DNA of 64,000 nt from Vallitaleaceae bacterium (GCA_028277605.1 JANQFZ010000072.1:1-64000); one strand, 5' to 3'; shown: positions 26,443 to 36,104, numbered from the stretch's first letter. Translations and numbers: made by a program. Notes: generated by a model from the letters alone, not told the origin.

Positions 26443-28287
26443 ATGAAAAGCAAAAGACGCTTAAGGTATTTATCCTTTAATTTATATCAATCTTTAATAC
26501 TATTATTGTTCCTTTCAGCAGCTTTAACAGGCTTAGCATTTGTTCTACAACCTAATAACATCCATGACGTTATAGACTGTATCTATCAAAACCCTATCAT
26601 TCTTTTTAACAATTTCTTGCCCATTTTCATTATGGCATTATTGGTTTTCTTTATTTTTAGCAGTCTATCTCTGTCTATTGTTATAACATCATGGGTGGCA
26701 ATACTACTATCCGTTACCAATCGATACAAAATACTTATTCGTCAAGAGCCCTTCTTGCCAGCAGATATCGGACTTTATAGAGAGGGTATGGCTATTATAA
26801 GTAAAGAATTGGACATGCAGAGAGTATTAGCTGTACTTTTTATCTTTCTTATTCTATCAATTTTTATTGTATTAATTCTTAGAACCATTAAGCTTAAATG
26901 GTTTCTAAGAATTAGCGGTGTACTTATATGTCTTACTGGAATACTCATTCTAAATCAAACCGTCTATAGTAATAAAAAGCTCTATTCAAATTTATATATT
27001 AAGGGAACCAATTGTTTTCAAGTTAATCATTATAACTCTAAAGGCTTTAATTACTGCTTTTGGTATTTTATGAACTCTAACCGTATAGAAAAACCAGAAG
27101 GCTACTGCTTAAATAATGTGAAAACTTATTTTGAGGATGAGACGTGTCAAACCTCCTCCATACCAGCTCCTGCTATCCATACTATTCTAATTATGGGTGA
27201 GGCATTCTCAGATATCTGTCAACATAAAGATTTATCTTTTGAAGAATTTTCCTACCCTCTTGAAAATTTTGAGAAACTAAAAAAAGAGGGGCTTAGCGGC
27301 TATATTATAACGCCTACATTCGGAGGCGGAACCGCTAATACTGAATTTGATGTTCTAACAGGATTATGTACACAATTCATTAATGAAAATGCATCATCTT
27401 TTTGGTATATCAGAAAACCCACAGATTCACTTGCACATCATTTTAAAAGAAATGGTTACAAGACTATAGCCATACATCCAGGGTACGCATGGTTTTATAA
27501 TAGACAAAATGTATATAAACACTTAGGCTTCGATACTTTTATATGCAATGAACAATTTGATCAATCGGTTTTAAAAGGTCAATACATCACTGAAAAAGCA
27601 ACAATAGATAAGGTACTTACTGTGTTTTCCAATCATCAGCTCCATTCTCATGACCCTATTTTTATTCATTGTGTCACTATACAGAATCATTACCCCTATA
27701 GCAACAAGTATGGAGCAGTTCAAAATTTTAGTAGCGAAATAAAGCTAAATGAAATAGAAGTCAACTACCTATCCAATTATTTTGAAGGTTTGAAGGATGC
27801 AGATATAGAACTTAAGCGTCTAACAGATACCCTTAATGAAAACCCAGAGCCTGTAATAGTTCTATATTTTGGTGATCATTTACCATCTTTCGGAGGTGGC
27901 CTAGAGCTGTATCAAAAAATTGGCTGTCCTATGGCTATGGACAGCACAATTGAAGAAAGACTTAATATGCATAAAGTGCCTTTTGTACTATGGCAGAATC
28001 AAGCGTGTAAGGGCATTTTAGGTAATCAGTCTCAAAATGAAGATATCAAAGAAACTAAGGATTACATTATGAGCGCCAATTATCTGGGTGGACTGCTATT
28101 AGAAATCATGAGATTTCACACCATTCCTCCCATTTTCAGTTATTCTAACCATATGTACCGTGATTTGCCTGTCATAACACGTCATCACTACAAAACTTCT
28201 TCTGGTTATACCAAGACTCTTTCTCATGACCTTGAAGAAATACTGCTTCAATATAAAAGAATGCAGTATTATATCTTAACAGAATAA
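26443..28287 (+). CDS. LTA synthase-family phosphoglycerol transferase / sulfatase-fold membrane enzyme
   Basis: This 614-residue protein has about five N-terminal membrane helices (residues 15-175) and an extracellular alkaline-phosphatase-fold domain. Metal and nucleophile motifs are ILIMGEAFSD (Glu253), FGGGTANTEFDVLTG (Thr297, the expected nucleophile), HPGYAWFYNR and VLYFGDHLPSFG. LtaS-type enzymes move glycerol-phosphate from phosphatidylglycerol onto teichoic acids or related glycolipids. The precise acceptor is not predictable. The length and the extra segment between helices and sulfatase domain fit the broader LtaS-like group rather than canonical S. aureus LtaS. Confidence 0.88.
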   Translation: MKSKRRLRYLSFNLYQSLILLLFLSAALTGLAFVLQPNNIHDVIDCIYQNPIILFNNFLPIFIMALLVFFIFSSLSLSIVITSWVAILLSVTNRYKILIRQEPFLPADIGLYREGMAIISKELDMQRVLAVLFIFLILSIFIVLILRTIKLKWFLRISGVLICLTGILILNQTVYSNKKLYSNLYIKGTNCFQVNHYNSKGFNYCFWYFMNSNRIEKPEGYCLNNVKTYFEDETCQTSSIPAPAIHTILIMGEAFSDICQHKDLSFEEFSYPLENFEKLKKEGLSGYIITPTFGGGTANTEFDVLTGLCTQFINENASSFWYIRKPTDSLAHHFKRNGYKTIAIHPGYAWFYNRQNVYKHLGFDTFICNEQFDQSVLKGQYITEKATIDKVLTVFSNHQLHSHDPIFIHCVTIQNHYPYSNKYGAVQNFSSEIKLNEIEVNYLSNYFEGLKDADIELKRLTDTLNENPEPVIVLYFGDHLPSFGGGLELYQKIGCPMAMDSTIEERLNMHKVPFVLWQNQACKGILGNQSQNEDIKETKDYIMSANYLGGLLLEIMRFHTIPPIFSYSNHMYRDLPVITRHHYKTSSGYTKTLSHDLEEILLQYKRMQYYILTE

Positions 28288-28337
28288 TTGGTATTTTTCT
28301 ATTAATATTCTGCCAGCATCTATCCACACTGAAGTGA

Positions 28338-28967
28338 TTACCAGCTGAGAGGATGTTCTCCATCATAATGAGAAATATCACCACTTAAGCTCACATTATA
28401 GTTTCCTTTACACAGTTCAATGATACTTAAGCTGGTTTGTCTAATATAAGGTTCACTCCACAATGTCTTCATTTCTCTTTTTTCAAAATAGGTGAGTAAA
28501 GCTTTAATAACAACTGCATGTGTAACGACTAAAATATTTCCTTCCACATGTTCTTGTACGATTTCATCAAGACATGCAACCGCTCTATTCTGTACATCAT
28601 AGAAAGTTTCTCCTTCTTCCCTTTGATACAAATGAGGCTGATACCAAAAGTCATGGGTAGCTTGGGGATATAGTGTTTCTATTTCATCTTTATCTTTACC
28701 TTCCCAGTCTGCAAGGTGTATTTCCATTAACTCATCTCTAAGATTAACCCTTAGTTCTCTATCACCCTTTAGTATCTGGGCTGTGTTTGCAGCTCGACCG
28801 CTTGAACTTGAATAGATAGCATTAAAGGTAATATTCTCAAGCCTTTTTGCTAATTGATGTGCTTGTCTTACTCCAAGCTCAGTTAAATTAGAATCTTGTT
28901 TGCCCTGCAACCTATGTTTGGTATTCCATTCTGTTTCACCATGTCTTGTTAAGTATATTTTTAGCAT
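28338..28967 (-). CDS. Histidine phosphatase family protein
   Basis: This is a 209-residue branch 1 histidine phosphatase (phosphoglycerate-mutase-like/CobC/YhfR type). The phosphohistidine motif LTRHGETEWN is at residues 6-15, the second arginine is in SSSGRAANTA, and the proton-donor Glu and second His are in LADWEGKD and VVTHAVVIKALL. The domain set alone cannot distinguish phosphatase from mutase, or name the substrate. GGAAGGGAGACAATC precedes the ATG. It is convergent with the LTA-synthase-like gene. A REP copy lies about 20 bases upstream of the start. Confidence 0.9.
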   Translation of the reverse strand: MLKIYLTRHGETEWNTKHRLQGKQDSNLTELGVRQAHQLAKRLENITFNAIYSSSSGRAANTAQILKGDRELRVNLRDELMEIHLADWEGKDKDEIETLYPQATHDFWYQPHLYQREEGETFYDVQNRAVACLDEIVQEHVEGNILVVTHAVVIKALLTYFEKREMKTLWSEPYIRQTSLSIIELCKGNYNVSLSGDISHYDGEHPLSW

Positions 28968-28987
28968 GATTGTCTCCCTTCCAAGCG

Positions 28988-29010
28988 TTGGGGACGGTTC
29001 TTTTTGCTTA
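28988..29010 (+). repeat. REP-like repeat, single copy
   Basis: TTGGGGACGGTTCTTTTTGC and the following CTTA are identical to the copy at 25848. It sits between the ackA stop and the ribosome site of the histidine phosphatase gene, with no inverted partner in that gap. Confidence 0.85.
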
Positions 29011-29073
29011 TTGCATCAATTTATCCCTAACTGAATTCTATTAAATCATTCTAGGCACACAATTAGTTACCAC

Positions 29074-30333
29074 TTACTGTTCAAAAGGATAGACATGTGG
29101 TAGTGATTGTTTAAGGTAACCAAGATATAAGGTATCATAACCTATGACACTTTCTTCATCTGTAGGTATGACAAGAGCGTGCAAACCTAATGCTTTGCTT
29201 ATTCCTATTTGTGTTTCCTGCTTTCTTATAGCATTTGCCTCTTCATTTATCTTGATTTTTAAATTCTTAAGAAACTGTAATATTTTCTTACGGACGTACC
29301 CTTCATTTTCTCCCAAGCCTGCGGTGAAGATAAGAGCATCACATGTATCTAATGTTGCCCAGTAAGCTCCAATGTATTTAGCAATTCTATAGGCATAGAT
29401 AGCTATAACTAATTCCGCTTGTACATCTCCTTCTATTGCTTTTTTCCTTATGTCCTGCATCATATTGGTCTTAGCTAAGGCTTTTAGACCGCTTTCCTTA
29501 TTCAATGCACGGGTTACCATTTTGAACGCTTGCGCTTCGTCTAAATTCTGTTTCTCTTTTATGCTTTTTGCTACATGTGCAATGAGAGCTGGGTCTATAT
29601 CTCCTGATCGCGTTCCCATTATAAGTCCTTCCAGCGGTGTAAAGCCCATACTTGTATCCATACACTTACCATTTGCTATTTTACTAATACTACAGCCATT
29701 ACCAAGATGAGCTGTGATACCGTTAAATTGGTGGTAAGGAATCTCTAAAAATTTCGCTGCTCTTTTAGCAACATACATATGAGAAGTACCATGAAATCCA
29801 TAGCGCCTAACACCAAAATCTTTGTACCATTCTTCTGGTATAGCATATCTATAGGCATATTCTGGTATGGTTCCATGAAATGCAGTATCAAAAATAGCTA
29901 CTTGAGGAACATCTGGCAGGAGCTTCATTGTTTCCTTGATACCATTTAGATTAGGAGGGTTATGAAGTGGGGCTATAGGGATTAAATCTTCAATAGCCTG
30001 TATAACATCATTATCAATACGAACACTTTTACTGTATTTATCACCACCATGTACAACTCGATGACCCACAGCTTTTATTTCATCTTTGCTTACATTAAGT
30101 GTATGAAAGGCATCAAATATTTTAATTAGAGCATCTCTATGCGTTTTTATGGAATGATTAATGATCTGCTTATCTTGTTTATAATTATATTTCAATCGAC
30201 TACGTTCAGTATTTCCTATTTCTTCCACCACACCTTGTATAAATGGTAGAAGTTTATTGTTTTCCTTCAATAAAAATAAGTTAAATTTCAAAGATGAACT
30301 ACCACAATTAAGTGCTAATATATAATTACCCAT
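29074..30333 (-). CDS. ackA: Acetate kinase
   Basis: This makes ATP from acetyl-phosphate + ADP during fermentation. The ASKHA-fold motifs are intact: LALNCGSSSLKF, HRVVHGGDKY, APLHNPPNL, FDTAFHGT, YGFHGTSHMY, HLGNGCSI and GLIMGTRSGDIDP. At 419 residues it is slightly longer than the usual ~400. The first ATG (30339) touches the GGAGG site, so ATG 30333 (MGNYILALN) is the better start. No phosphotransacetylase gene is adjacent, unlike the common pta-ackA pair. Confidence 0.95.
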   Translation of the reverse strand: MGNYILALNCGSSSLKFNLFLLKENNKLLPFIQGVVEEIGNTERSRLKYNYKQDKQIINHSIKTHRDALIKIFDAFHTLNVSKDEIKAVGHRVVHGGDKYSKSVRIDNDVIQAIEDLIPIAPLHNPPNLNGIKETMKLLPDVPQVAIFDTAFHGTIPEYAYRYAIPEEWYKDFGVRRYGFHGTSHMYVAKRAAKFLEIPYHQFNGITAHLGNGCSISKIANGKCMDTSMGFTPLEGLIMGTRSGDIDPALIAHVAKSIKEKQNLDEAQAFKMVTRALNKESGLKALAKTNMMQDIRKKAIEGDVQAELVIAIYAYRIAKYIGAYWATLDTCDALIFTAGLGENEGYVRKKILQFLKNLKIKINEEANAIRKQETQIGISKALGLHALVIPTDEESVIGYDTLYLGYLKQSLPHVYPFEQ

Positions 30334-30391
30334 AATCATCCTCCATTTTTTTATTTTATTCTATCATAAATGACAATTAACCTAAAGAGAA

Positions 30392-30874
30392 TTATACATT
30401 TAATTGCCAATAACCTATATCTAGCCATTGGTTGAATTTATATCCTACTTCAGTAAAACGAGCTACTTTCTTAAATCCTAGTTTTTCATGTAGTTGTACA
30501 CTTGCATCATTTGGTAAAGCAATACAGGCAACTACCCTATGTATATTACGATTTACTAACTCCTCAATTAAATGTTTATATAACTGTGTGCCAATTTTTT
30601 GACCATGACACTGCTTATCTAGATAGATAGTGGTTTCTACCGTATAACGATAAGCACTTCTCACTCTCCATTTACCAGCATAAGCATAGCCAATCACTGA
30701 ACCTTGACTTTCATAAACAAGCCACGGAAAATGTTCTAATCCTTTTAAAATTCTATTCTTCATATCATCCACTGTAACTGGTATTTCTTCAAAAGTAATA
30801 ATGGTATTTTCAACATAATAGTTATAGATTCTGCATAATGCTTCTGCATCCTCAATTCTAGCTCCTCTAATCAT
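30392..30874 (-). CDS. GNAT-family N-acetyltransferase (phosphinothricin acetyltransferase-like)
   Basis: This is a 160-residue GNAT enzyme beginning MIRGARIEDAEALCRIYNYY, the typical start of the YncA/PAT group. The acetyl-CoA loop is Q-C-HGQKIGTQLYKHL and the C-terminal motif is PNDASVQLHEKLGF. Members acetylate small amines such as Met sulfoximine or phosphinothricin, but the substrate here is unknown. The true start is ATG 30874, six bases after AAAGGAG. The open frame's apparent upstream start is a TTG that overlaps that site. Confidence 0.88.
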   Translation of the reverse strand: MIRGARIEDAEALCRIYNYYVENTIITFEEIPVTVDDMKNRILKGLEHFPWLVYESQGSVIGYAYAGKWRVRSAYRYTVETTIYLDKQCHGQKIGTQLYKHLIEELVNRNIHRVVACIALPNDASVQLHEKLGFKKVARFTEVGYKFNQWLDIGYWQLNV

Positions 30875-30914
30875 TTTTTCTCCTTTCAAAAGAACTGGTA
30901 AGCATTGGTAAGCA

Positions 30915-31302
30915 TTGGGGACGGTTCTTTTTGCTTAAGTTGACTTGGTAGCTTAGATTATTTGACATAGTTCATATTTTTATTACTAGGTTCATTCTAA
31001 GTACATATTTCTAGTATTCCTTATATTTTCCATCGTTTAGTAGACTTATTTTGATAGATTATCAAATTATATCACTCATTGATAATACAAAGATATACTA
31101 ATTTTTTTAAGTTTCTTTATTAATTATAGTTAGTTTATCTTAAGCACTAGATTAAATGTAGATAGGAATATAACAATTTTTTTCTAAGGAAAAATATAGC
31201 TTTATCTAATTAGTTTAGTTTTTGAAAGAGTAAAAGTTATGTTAGATGCAAAGCATAACAATAACTATTTAAACTTAAAGCAGTAGGAACCGTCCCCATC
31301 GC
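30915..31302. repeat. REP-like inverted pair framing about 340 bases
   Basis: A plus copy (TTGGGGACGGTTCTTTTTGC, 30915-30937) and a diverged minus copy (TGGGGACGGTTCCTACTGCT, 31275-31302) face each other. Their flanks extend the similarity (GGTAAGC on both outer sides, TTAAGTT on both inner sides), so about 36 bases are inverted. A 10-base tandem duplication (GGTAAGCATT) precedes the left copy. The interior is AT-rich and I see no gene in it. The unit fills the gap between the acetyltransferase and uvsE. Confidence 0.8.
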
Positions 31303-31308
31303 TTACCA

Positions 31309-32547
31309 TTAGTACCAGAAGTAATAGGAGTCTAATAAGTATTGCTTTTGATATTTAAGAGCGAGTTTATATAAATAAGCTTTTATTTTCTTATAGTCTC
31401 CGCCTGTTAATAGTTTCCTATAATGACTGCTTTCTCTAAAGGTTGATTCCTCATTGACATAGCCCCAAACGTGTTCTGCTGCATTGATGAAATTTCCTTT
31501 ATCTATAGGACAGTTCAGCGTATCATCCACGTAGGTATAAAAAGTTTTGTAAGAACATCCTTCTTTAACTAATTGACTGCATGTCTTATAATAAGCATAA
31601 TTACGTTCCATTAATAGATACTTATATTTCGCCCATTGATCTGTCAAATGCTTTTGAGGTTGACCACAAAACTCGTTAATGAGTGCCTTACATTTGATAG
31701 CAGAAATATCTTTATCCTTAGTCTCAAGCATGATATCGATATCTAATGGCATTACATTTTTATAATACTCCATAAAAACAGGTGAATACACTCTTTTAGC
31801 ATGCGCACCTATTTTCTTTCCTTCTGCTTGTTGACTATAATGTACTTTTACAGGTCCATCTTTTTGTGTCCAAGTTTCCTTCACCAAGTGCAGAATCTCT
31901 GGTATGGTTTTTAAATCGTTATGACAGCAATCATGATGTAAATTATCATAAATAACAGGTATATGACAGTCATAACTAATTCTCAAAACATCATCTATGT
32001 TAAAATGACGATCATCATTTTCAATCACTAATCTTGCTTTTACTTTATCGGGTAGCTTTCTATAATTTTTCTCAAACTGCTTAATAGCTTCCTCTTTATC
32101 ACCATAGACACCACCAATATGAAGAATAATTTTATGCTCTGCATTGACACCAAGACTATCTAAAAAATGCGTATGATAGAGCAGATCTTGCATCGCATTC
32201 ATAACAACTTTTTCATTTGGAGAATTAAGTACCGTATACTGACCTGGGTGCATAGATACTCTCATATGATTAGCTCTTACAAATGCTCCAATTACCTCTA
32301 GTTGTTTCTTAAAATGTCTTTGCCAGTCAATATCTAATACCTCGTGACTTCCAAACGGTAAAACATTTGAGCTTATTCGGAATAGGAAAATATTATTCTT
32401 AACATTATAACCAAGGATCTTGATTAAATCATCTAAATTCTCTTTAACCATTTGAAGCCACTTCTGCTGAGTGTAGTTCTTTAAAATCATTTTTCTGTTT
32501 GTTTTAAACTGAATTCCTAAAGGAAGACAGGCATAACCTATGCGCAA
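31309..32547 (-). CDS. uvsE: UV DNA damage endonuclease
   Basis: This TIM-barrel endonuclease nicks 5' of UV photoproducts and some other lesions, in an alternative excision repair route. Family motifs are MRIGYACLPLGI, FRISSNVLPFGS, RVSMHPGQYTVLNSP, LHIGGVYGDKE, LVIENDDRHF and IPVIYDNLHH, with metal-binding His and Glu residues in place. At 412 residues it carries a roughly 110-residue C-terminal extension rich in Tyr, Lys and Cys, as in several Clostridia and Bacillus members. A REP copy abuts the stop codon. Confidence 0.95.
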   Translation of the reverse strand: MRIGYACLPLGIQFKTNRKMILKNYTQQKWLQMVKENLDDLIKILGYNVKNNIFLFRISSNVLPFGSHEVLDIDWQRHFKKQLEVIGAFVRANHMRVSMHPGQYTVLNSPNEKVVMNAMQDLLYHTHFLDSLGVNAEHKIILHIGGVYGDKEEAIKQFEKNYRKLPDKVKARLVIENDDRHFNIDDVLRISYDCHIPVIYDNLHHDCCHNDLKTIPEILHLVKETWTQKDGPVKVHYSQQAEGKKIGAHAKRVYSPVFMEYYKNVMPLDIDIMLETKDKDISAIKCKALINEFCGQPQKHLTDQWAKYKYLLMERNYAYYKTCSQLVKEGCSYKTFYTYVDDTLNCPIDKGNFINAAEHVWGYVNEESTFRESSHYRKLLTGGDYKKIKAYLYKLALKYQKQYLLDSYYFWY

Positions 32548-32715
32548 AGGAAGACCTCCCTTATACCAAATTAATGCATTGATGGTCTATTCATTATAGT
32601 CTATTGATAATATAAAACTTAGGGTTTCCATTTAGCAGCCTTTATCATTCATAGATTTGCACCTTTTTAGAATTACTACCACTTATTGTATTCAGTTTAG
32701 TACTATACATATAAA

Positions 32716-32757
32716 TATAATCAAGTCCCCTTTAAAACAAAGGTGAACTTGATTATA
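32716..32757 (-). terminator. Terminator after the M29 peptidase/membrane protein pair
   Basis: TATAATCAAGT (32716-32726) pairs perfectly with ACTTGATTATA (32747-32757), and the inner CCCCTT/AAGGTG extends the stem. On the minus strand a T-rich tail (TTTATAT) follows. The hairpin overlaps the end of a REP copy. Confidence 0.65.
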
Positions 32758-32778
32758 AACAAAAAGAACCGTCCCCAC
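32757..32778 (-). repeat. REP-like repeat at the stop codon of a membrane protein gene
   Basis: Read on the minus strand, TGGGGACGGTTCTTTTTGTT starts at the final base of the TAG stop of the preceding gene. It is a single copy with no inverted partner in this gap. Confidence 0.8.
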
Positions 32779-33401
32779 TACTTGAGGAACCATTGATATA
32801 TTTTTAGGCTGTCTTCTAGATGCTGGGTATTGACGTAGATACTTATGATATTTTTCTCTTCGCCAAAGATAAGCTTGGATAAGGCAGGATTACTTGAAAT
32901 ATCAATACCGTAAATTTTATTATTTATCCGTACTAAGCTGTCTTCGTATTGTTCTAAGGTCTTTTGATCCAATACTTTGTCTAATTCCATATAAATACCA
33001 GCCTTATTCAGCTCTTTGAATTGATTTTCATCTATTATAAAGATATCAATCATATTCTCTTGTAGATTCGCCATAAATTTAGCACTGGAAGCCATCACCA
33101 TATTGGGATTGGCATTTTCTGCATCCATAAAATAGGCTTCTACAGTTACTACACTTGATTTTACATCTTCTCCTAGTAACACATGCTCTAATTCCTTAGA
33201 AAGATCTTCGGTCTTAGTCATGTCGACTTGATTCCCCATAATTGCTACATTAAATATTGATTTAGGAGGTGGATTAAAGATAAATGCATTCAGTGTATAG
33301 ATAAGTACAATCAATCCTACACAACCAGCTATTATGTGCAATTTATAATAGTCCCAAATATATTCTATTTTTTGTTTTCGGTTCAGATCTTGATATTTCA
33401 T
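32778..33401 (-). CDS. Single-pass membrane protein of unknown function
   Basis: This 207-residue protein has a short cytoplasmic start (MKYQDLNRKQKIEYIWDYYK), one membrane helix (about residues 22-42) and an extracytoplasmic domain of about 165 residues that I cannot assign. The pattern NVAIMGNQV...DIFIIDENQFKEL...GIYMELD looks like a small alpha/beta domain. ATG 33401 is preferred over 33407 because the CAGGAG site touches the upstream ATG. It lies 12 bases after the M29 aminopeptidase gene, so the two are very likely cotranscribed. Confidence 0.75.
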   Translation of the reverse strand: MKYQDLNRKQKIEYIWDYYKLHIIAGCVGLIVLIYTLNAFIFNPPPKSIFNVAIMGNQVDMTKTEDLSKELEHVLLGEDVKSSVVTVEAYFMDAENANPNMVMASSAKFMANLQENMIDIFIIDENQFKELNKAGIYMELDKVLDQKTLEQYEDSLVRINNKIYGIDISSNPALSKLIFGEEKNIISIYVNTQHLEDSLKIYQWFLK

Positions 33402-33413
33402 GTTCATCTCCTG

Positions 33414-35468
33414 CTATTTGAAAGCTTCATTTAATTTTTCTGTACCCTGAAGTACGAATCTACCATCTCTTATGATATCAATGGTTTTGCCACTCTTAGT
33501 GTGTACCGTAATAAATGCAATATCACAATAAGGTAAGGTCATATCCGTATGCGTAAATGTATACGCCTGATCCATATCTGTTTTTCTTAAGATAGATTTT
33601 TCATTGTCTCTAGCCGTCACTTCTTTTCCATCAAGCGGATTATACAATGGTAAATCTTCACTAAATTGAAAACAAGTATCTCCTATGGCAAAATGCGGTC
33701 CCATTTTTTCAATAATTAATATAGGAAGTATACTAATAATATCATATTTATCAGCCATTACGTAAGCTGTTGTATTAGTTCCAATTGCAAATTCGCCCAT
33801 TGGCAGCCTGTCATAATGTTTAAGAAGATTTTCTTTAATGAATTGTTTGCCTTCTTCCACCGTATCAAAATTAGTGCATGAATAGGTCTCAACATATCCA
33901 TCCTTGAATTTCAATTCTAAATTCTCATATCTTAAACCGAAATTCTCACTAGCTGATTGAAGGAAGGTCTGTTTTAAGTGAAGAATACCATGGGTACCTT
34001 TTAATTGAGGGGATGTGTACACCTCACCAAGCGGAACATTAACATCTGCAATGCAATTATGAAAATTGGTCTCTTTGTCTGGATTTTTTATGGTTTGAAG
34101 CTTAACTTTTATATCCGTTCGATTACCATCTCGCCCTTTAATATGGACATAATCTCCAAGATCTAACGCATCAATCATCGTTTGCTGAATGGGTTCAAAT
34201 ACATTATTATCAAGAGTATTGATTTTTATGGTTTCATTGAATATTTCTTCAAACTTATCCCCTATTTCTGGTGAAGGATAAGAAACCATAACAAAGCTCC
34301 ATTCGTTTCTTGGCTTGTAAGCGTTAATTTTTATGCCTATTTCTCTTTGTATTCTAGTTGCTAATTCAGCCTGCTTCTGTGTATATTTTAAGCTTTCTTT
34401 TTTTGTTTTAGGTGAAAAGGGTTTTTCACCAAAGATTTCAATAACAGCTGGTCCTGCACTCTGCTTAAAATTAACTTTATGCTTTTCTATTTGAGCTTTA
34501 GCTATTTTAACTTCATAATCAGCGAATGCCTCATCAAGATAAAGAGCATGATCATATTTATGATCTAAAACATATTGTCTATTTGGCTCTACTGAGTATA
34601 GTTGAGCAACAAGCGGCTTGAGTTTTAATGCTCTAAATTGTTTCATAGAAAGCTTGATAATTCTCTCTAGCCCTATTGGATACCGCATCTGTACAATTGA
34701 TTTTTTTGACATATCCTTATTATCTCTAATAAAGCCTAAACGATACGATTCTGTATAATTATTTGCGATAAGCTGTATAGTCTCATTAGGTAATGTCTGA
34801 ATGTACTGAGCTAAGGTCACCTCATTATCACTAATATATCTACCATATTTGAATAGATAATTGACATGAGTAAAATCTTCTAACTCAAGCATATCTTCAA
34901 CATAAGTATCCTTCGGATCTGTTATATTTTGGAAATAATTATCGTACTTATGCATCATAGATTTTTTTGCATAATTTTTAATAATGTCTTTTAAGAACTC
35001 AAGATCTAAACTATTGGAGTCCATAACTGCATGATAAAAGGAAATAAATAAATCATTGAGTTCCTTCATTCTAAAGAGCTTATGCTGATAAGCATAGGGT
35101 ATGTCGTCTCTTATTTTTACATAGACTATAGAAAGCATTTGTCCTATTTCCTCTCCAAAACACCTAACCATGTAATTAGGATTAGCATAACTAGAGGAAT
35201 AGTTTTCAGGCAGAATATCTTGATACAGCTTATAATTCATCTGCTTAAGTACATCAATGCTTTTTTGTTCGAAGTACTCCTCACTAAGCTCTTTTTCATG
35301 TTCATAAAGGTCTAATATAAAGGTGCTGACAAAATTAAAATATTTTATTAAATCTGTTTTATAATCATTCGTCTTATTTTGAATATCCTTAATAACCTCT
35401 ATGGTCTTTTCATAATCATCTATGATTGGGTCATTATAGGACTGATAATATACTCTGTAATCAAACAT
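33414..35468 (-). CDS. Aminopeptidase, M29 family (thermophilic aminopeptidase type)
   Basis: This 684-residue protein has an M29-type catalytic C-terminal half: LGDYVHIKGRDGNRTDIKV, the metal-ligand segments NCIADVNVPLGEVYTSP and YENLELKF, ELAIGTN-like GEFAIGTNT, KMGPHFAIGDTCF and TDMTLPYCDIAFITV. M29 enzymes are two-metal aminopeptidases of broad specificity, usually about 410 residues. Here about 250 helical N-terminal residues precede the peptidase domain, a longer form I also associate with Clostridia. It is cytoplasmic, with no signal peptide. It is paired with the downstream membrane protein. Confidence 0.88.
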   Translation of the reverse strand: MFDYRVYYQSYNDPIIDDYEKTIEVIKDIQNKTNDYKTDLIKYFNFVSTFILDLYEHEKELSEEYFEQKSIDVLKQMNYKLYQDILPENYSSSYANPNYMVRCFGEEIGQMLSIVYVKIRDDIPYAYQHKLFRMKELNDLFISFYHAVMDSNSLDLEFLKDIIKNYAKKSMMHKYDNYFQNITDPKDTYVEDMLELEDFTHVNYLFKYGRYISDNEVTLAQYIQTLPNETIQLIANNYTESYRLGFIRDNKDMSKKSIVQMRYPIGLERIIKLSMKQFRALKLKPLVAQLYSVEPNRQYVLDHKYDHALYLDEAFADYEVKIAKAQIEKHKVNFKQSAGPAVIEIFGEKPFSPKTKKESLKYTQKQAELATRIQREIGIKINAYKPRNEWSFVMVSYPSPEIGDKFEEIFNETIKINTLDNNVFEPIQQTMIDALDLGDYVHIKGRDGNRTDIKVKLQTIKNPDKETNFHNCIADVNVPLGEVYTSPQLKGTHGILHLKQTFLQSASENFGLRYENLELKFKDGYVETYSCTNFDTVEEGKQFIKENLLKHYDRLPMGEFAIGTNTTAYVMADKYDIISILPILIIEKMGPHFAIGDTCFQFSEDLPLYNPLDGKEVTARDNEKSILRKTDMDQAYTFTHTDMTLPYCDIAFITVHTKSGKTIDIIRDGRFVLQGTEKLNEAFK

Positions 35469-35541
35469 CCGATCACTCCTTCAATAAATAATACAAGTCA
35501 TACTAAAATTGGTACATATAGAGAAATACTACACTGTTGCT

Positions 35542-36087
35542 TTACTTAGCTATATTTTTCATACTATAGCCAACTCCCAAAATAACACCTTTAGAAATAA
35601 CAAAGGCAATAATAACGCCAGCTATAATATCCGTTGGGTAATGCACACATAAGTATACTCTAGACAATGAAATTACAGCTGCTAATATAATAACACTGGT
35701 TTTCAACCATTTTTCTTTAACTAAATCAACTATGATAAATGCAACAGCAAAGGAACTCAAAGTATGTCCAGAGGGCATAGAAAATGATTCACTAATAGGT
35801 ATAATAATTGGCAGTTCCAAAGCAACAAAGGGTCTGGGTCTTTGTATGATATTTTTGAGTAAAACATTACCTATCAATCCACTTAGGATTAACGTTAGTG
35901 TAATCATAAGCCCTGTTGAACGATTTTTCTTAATCCAAATCATCATAACAATAATAATTATCCAAATAATGCCATAATTGCCTAATGACGTTATACTCAC
36001 CATAATTTTATCCAATAGAGGATGTCTTAAATGATAAAATATATAGAGAATAATCTCTTTATCCAGCAAATCCAGCCATTGATACAT
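35542..36087 (-). CDS. PAP2-family membrane phosphatase
   Basis: This 181-residue integral membrane phosphatase acts on lipid phosphates such as undecaprenyl-PP or phosphatidylglycerol-P. The three PAP2 signature parts are present: KNIIQRPRP, SMPSGHTLSSF and SRVYLCVHYPTDI. Five to six membrane helices are predicted. ATG 36087 (MYQWLD) is the likely start; an in-frame GTG 12 bases upstream is also open and lies almost on the AAGAAGG site. It follows the activase gene by about 17 bases, probably on one transcript. Confidence 0.9.
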   Translation of the reverse strand: MYQWLDLLDKEIILYIFYHLRHPLLDKIMVSITSLGNYGIIWIIIIVMMIWIKKNRSTGLMITLTLILSGLIGNVLLKNIIQRPRPFVALELPIIIPISESFSMPSGHTLSSFAVAFIIVDLVKEKWLKTSVIILAAVISLSRVYLCVHYPTDIIAGVIIAFVISKGVILGVGYSMKNIAK

Positions 36088-36104
36088 TGAGAAGACCACC
36101 CTTC

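Noticed and set aside
26443-28287. Foreign island suggested by the change to plus-strand genes around 26-28 kb
   Set aside because: Base composition and ribosome sites match the neighbours, and no integrase, transposase or tRNA target is present.
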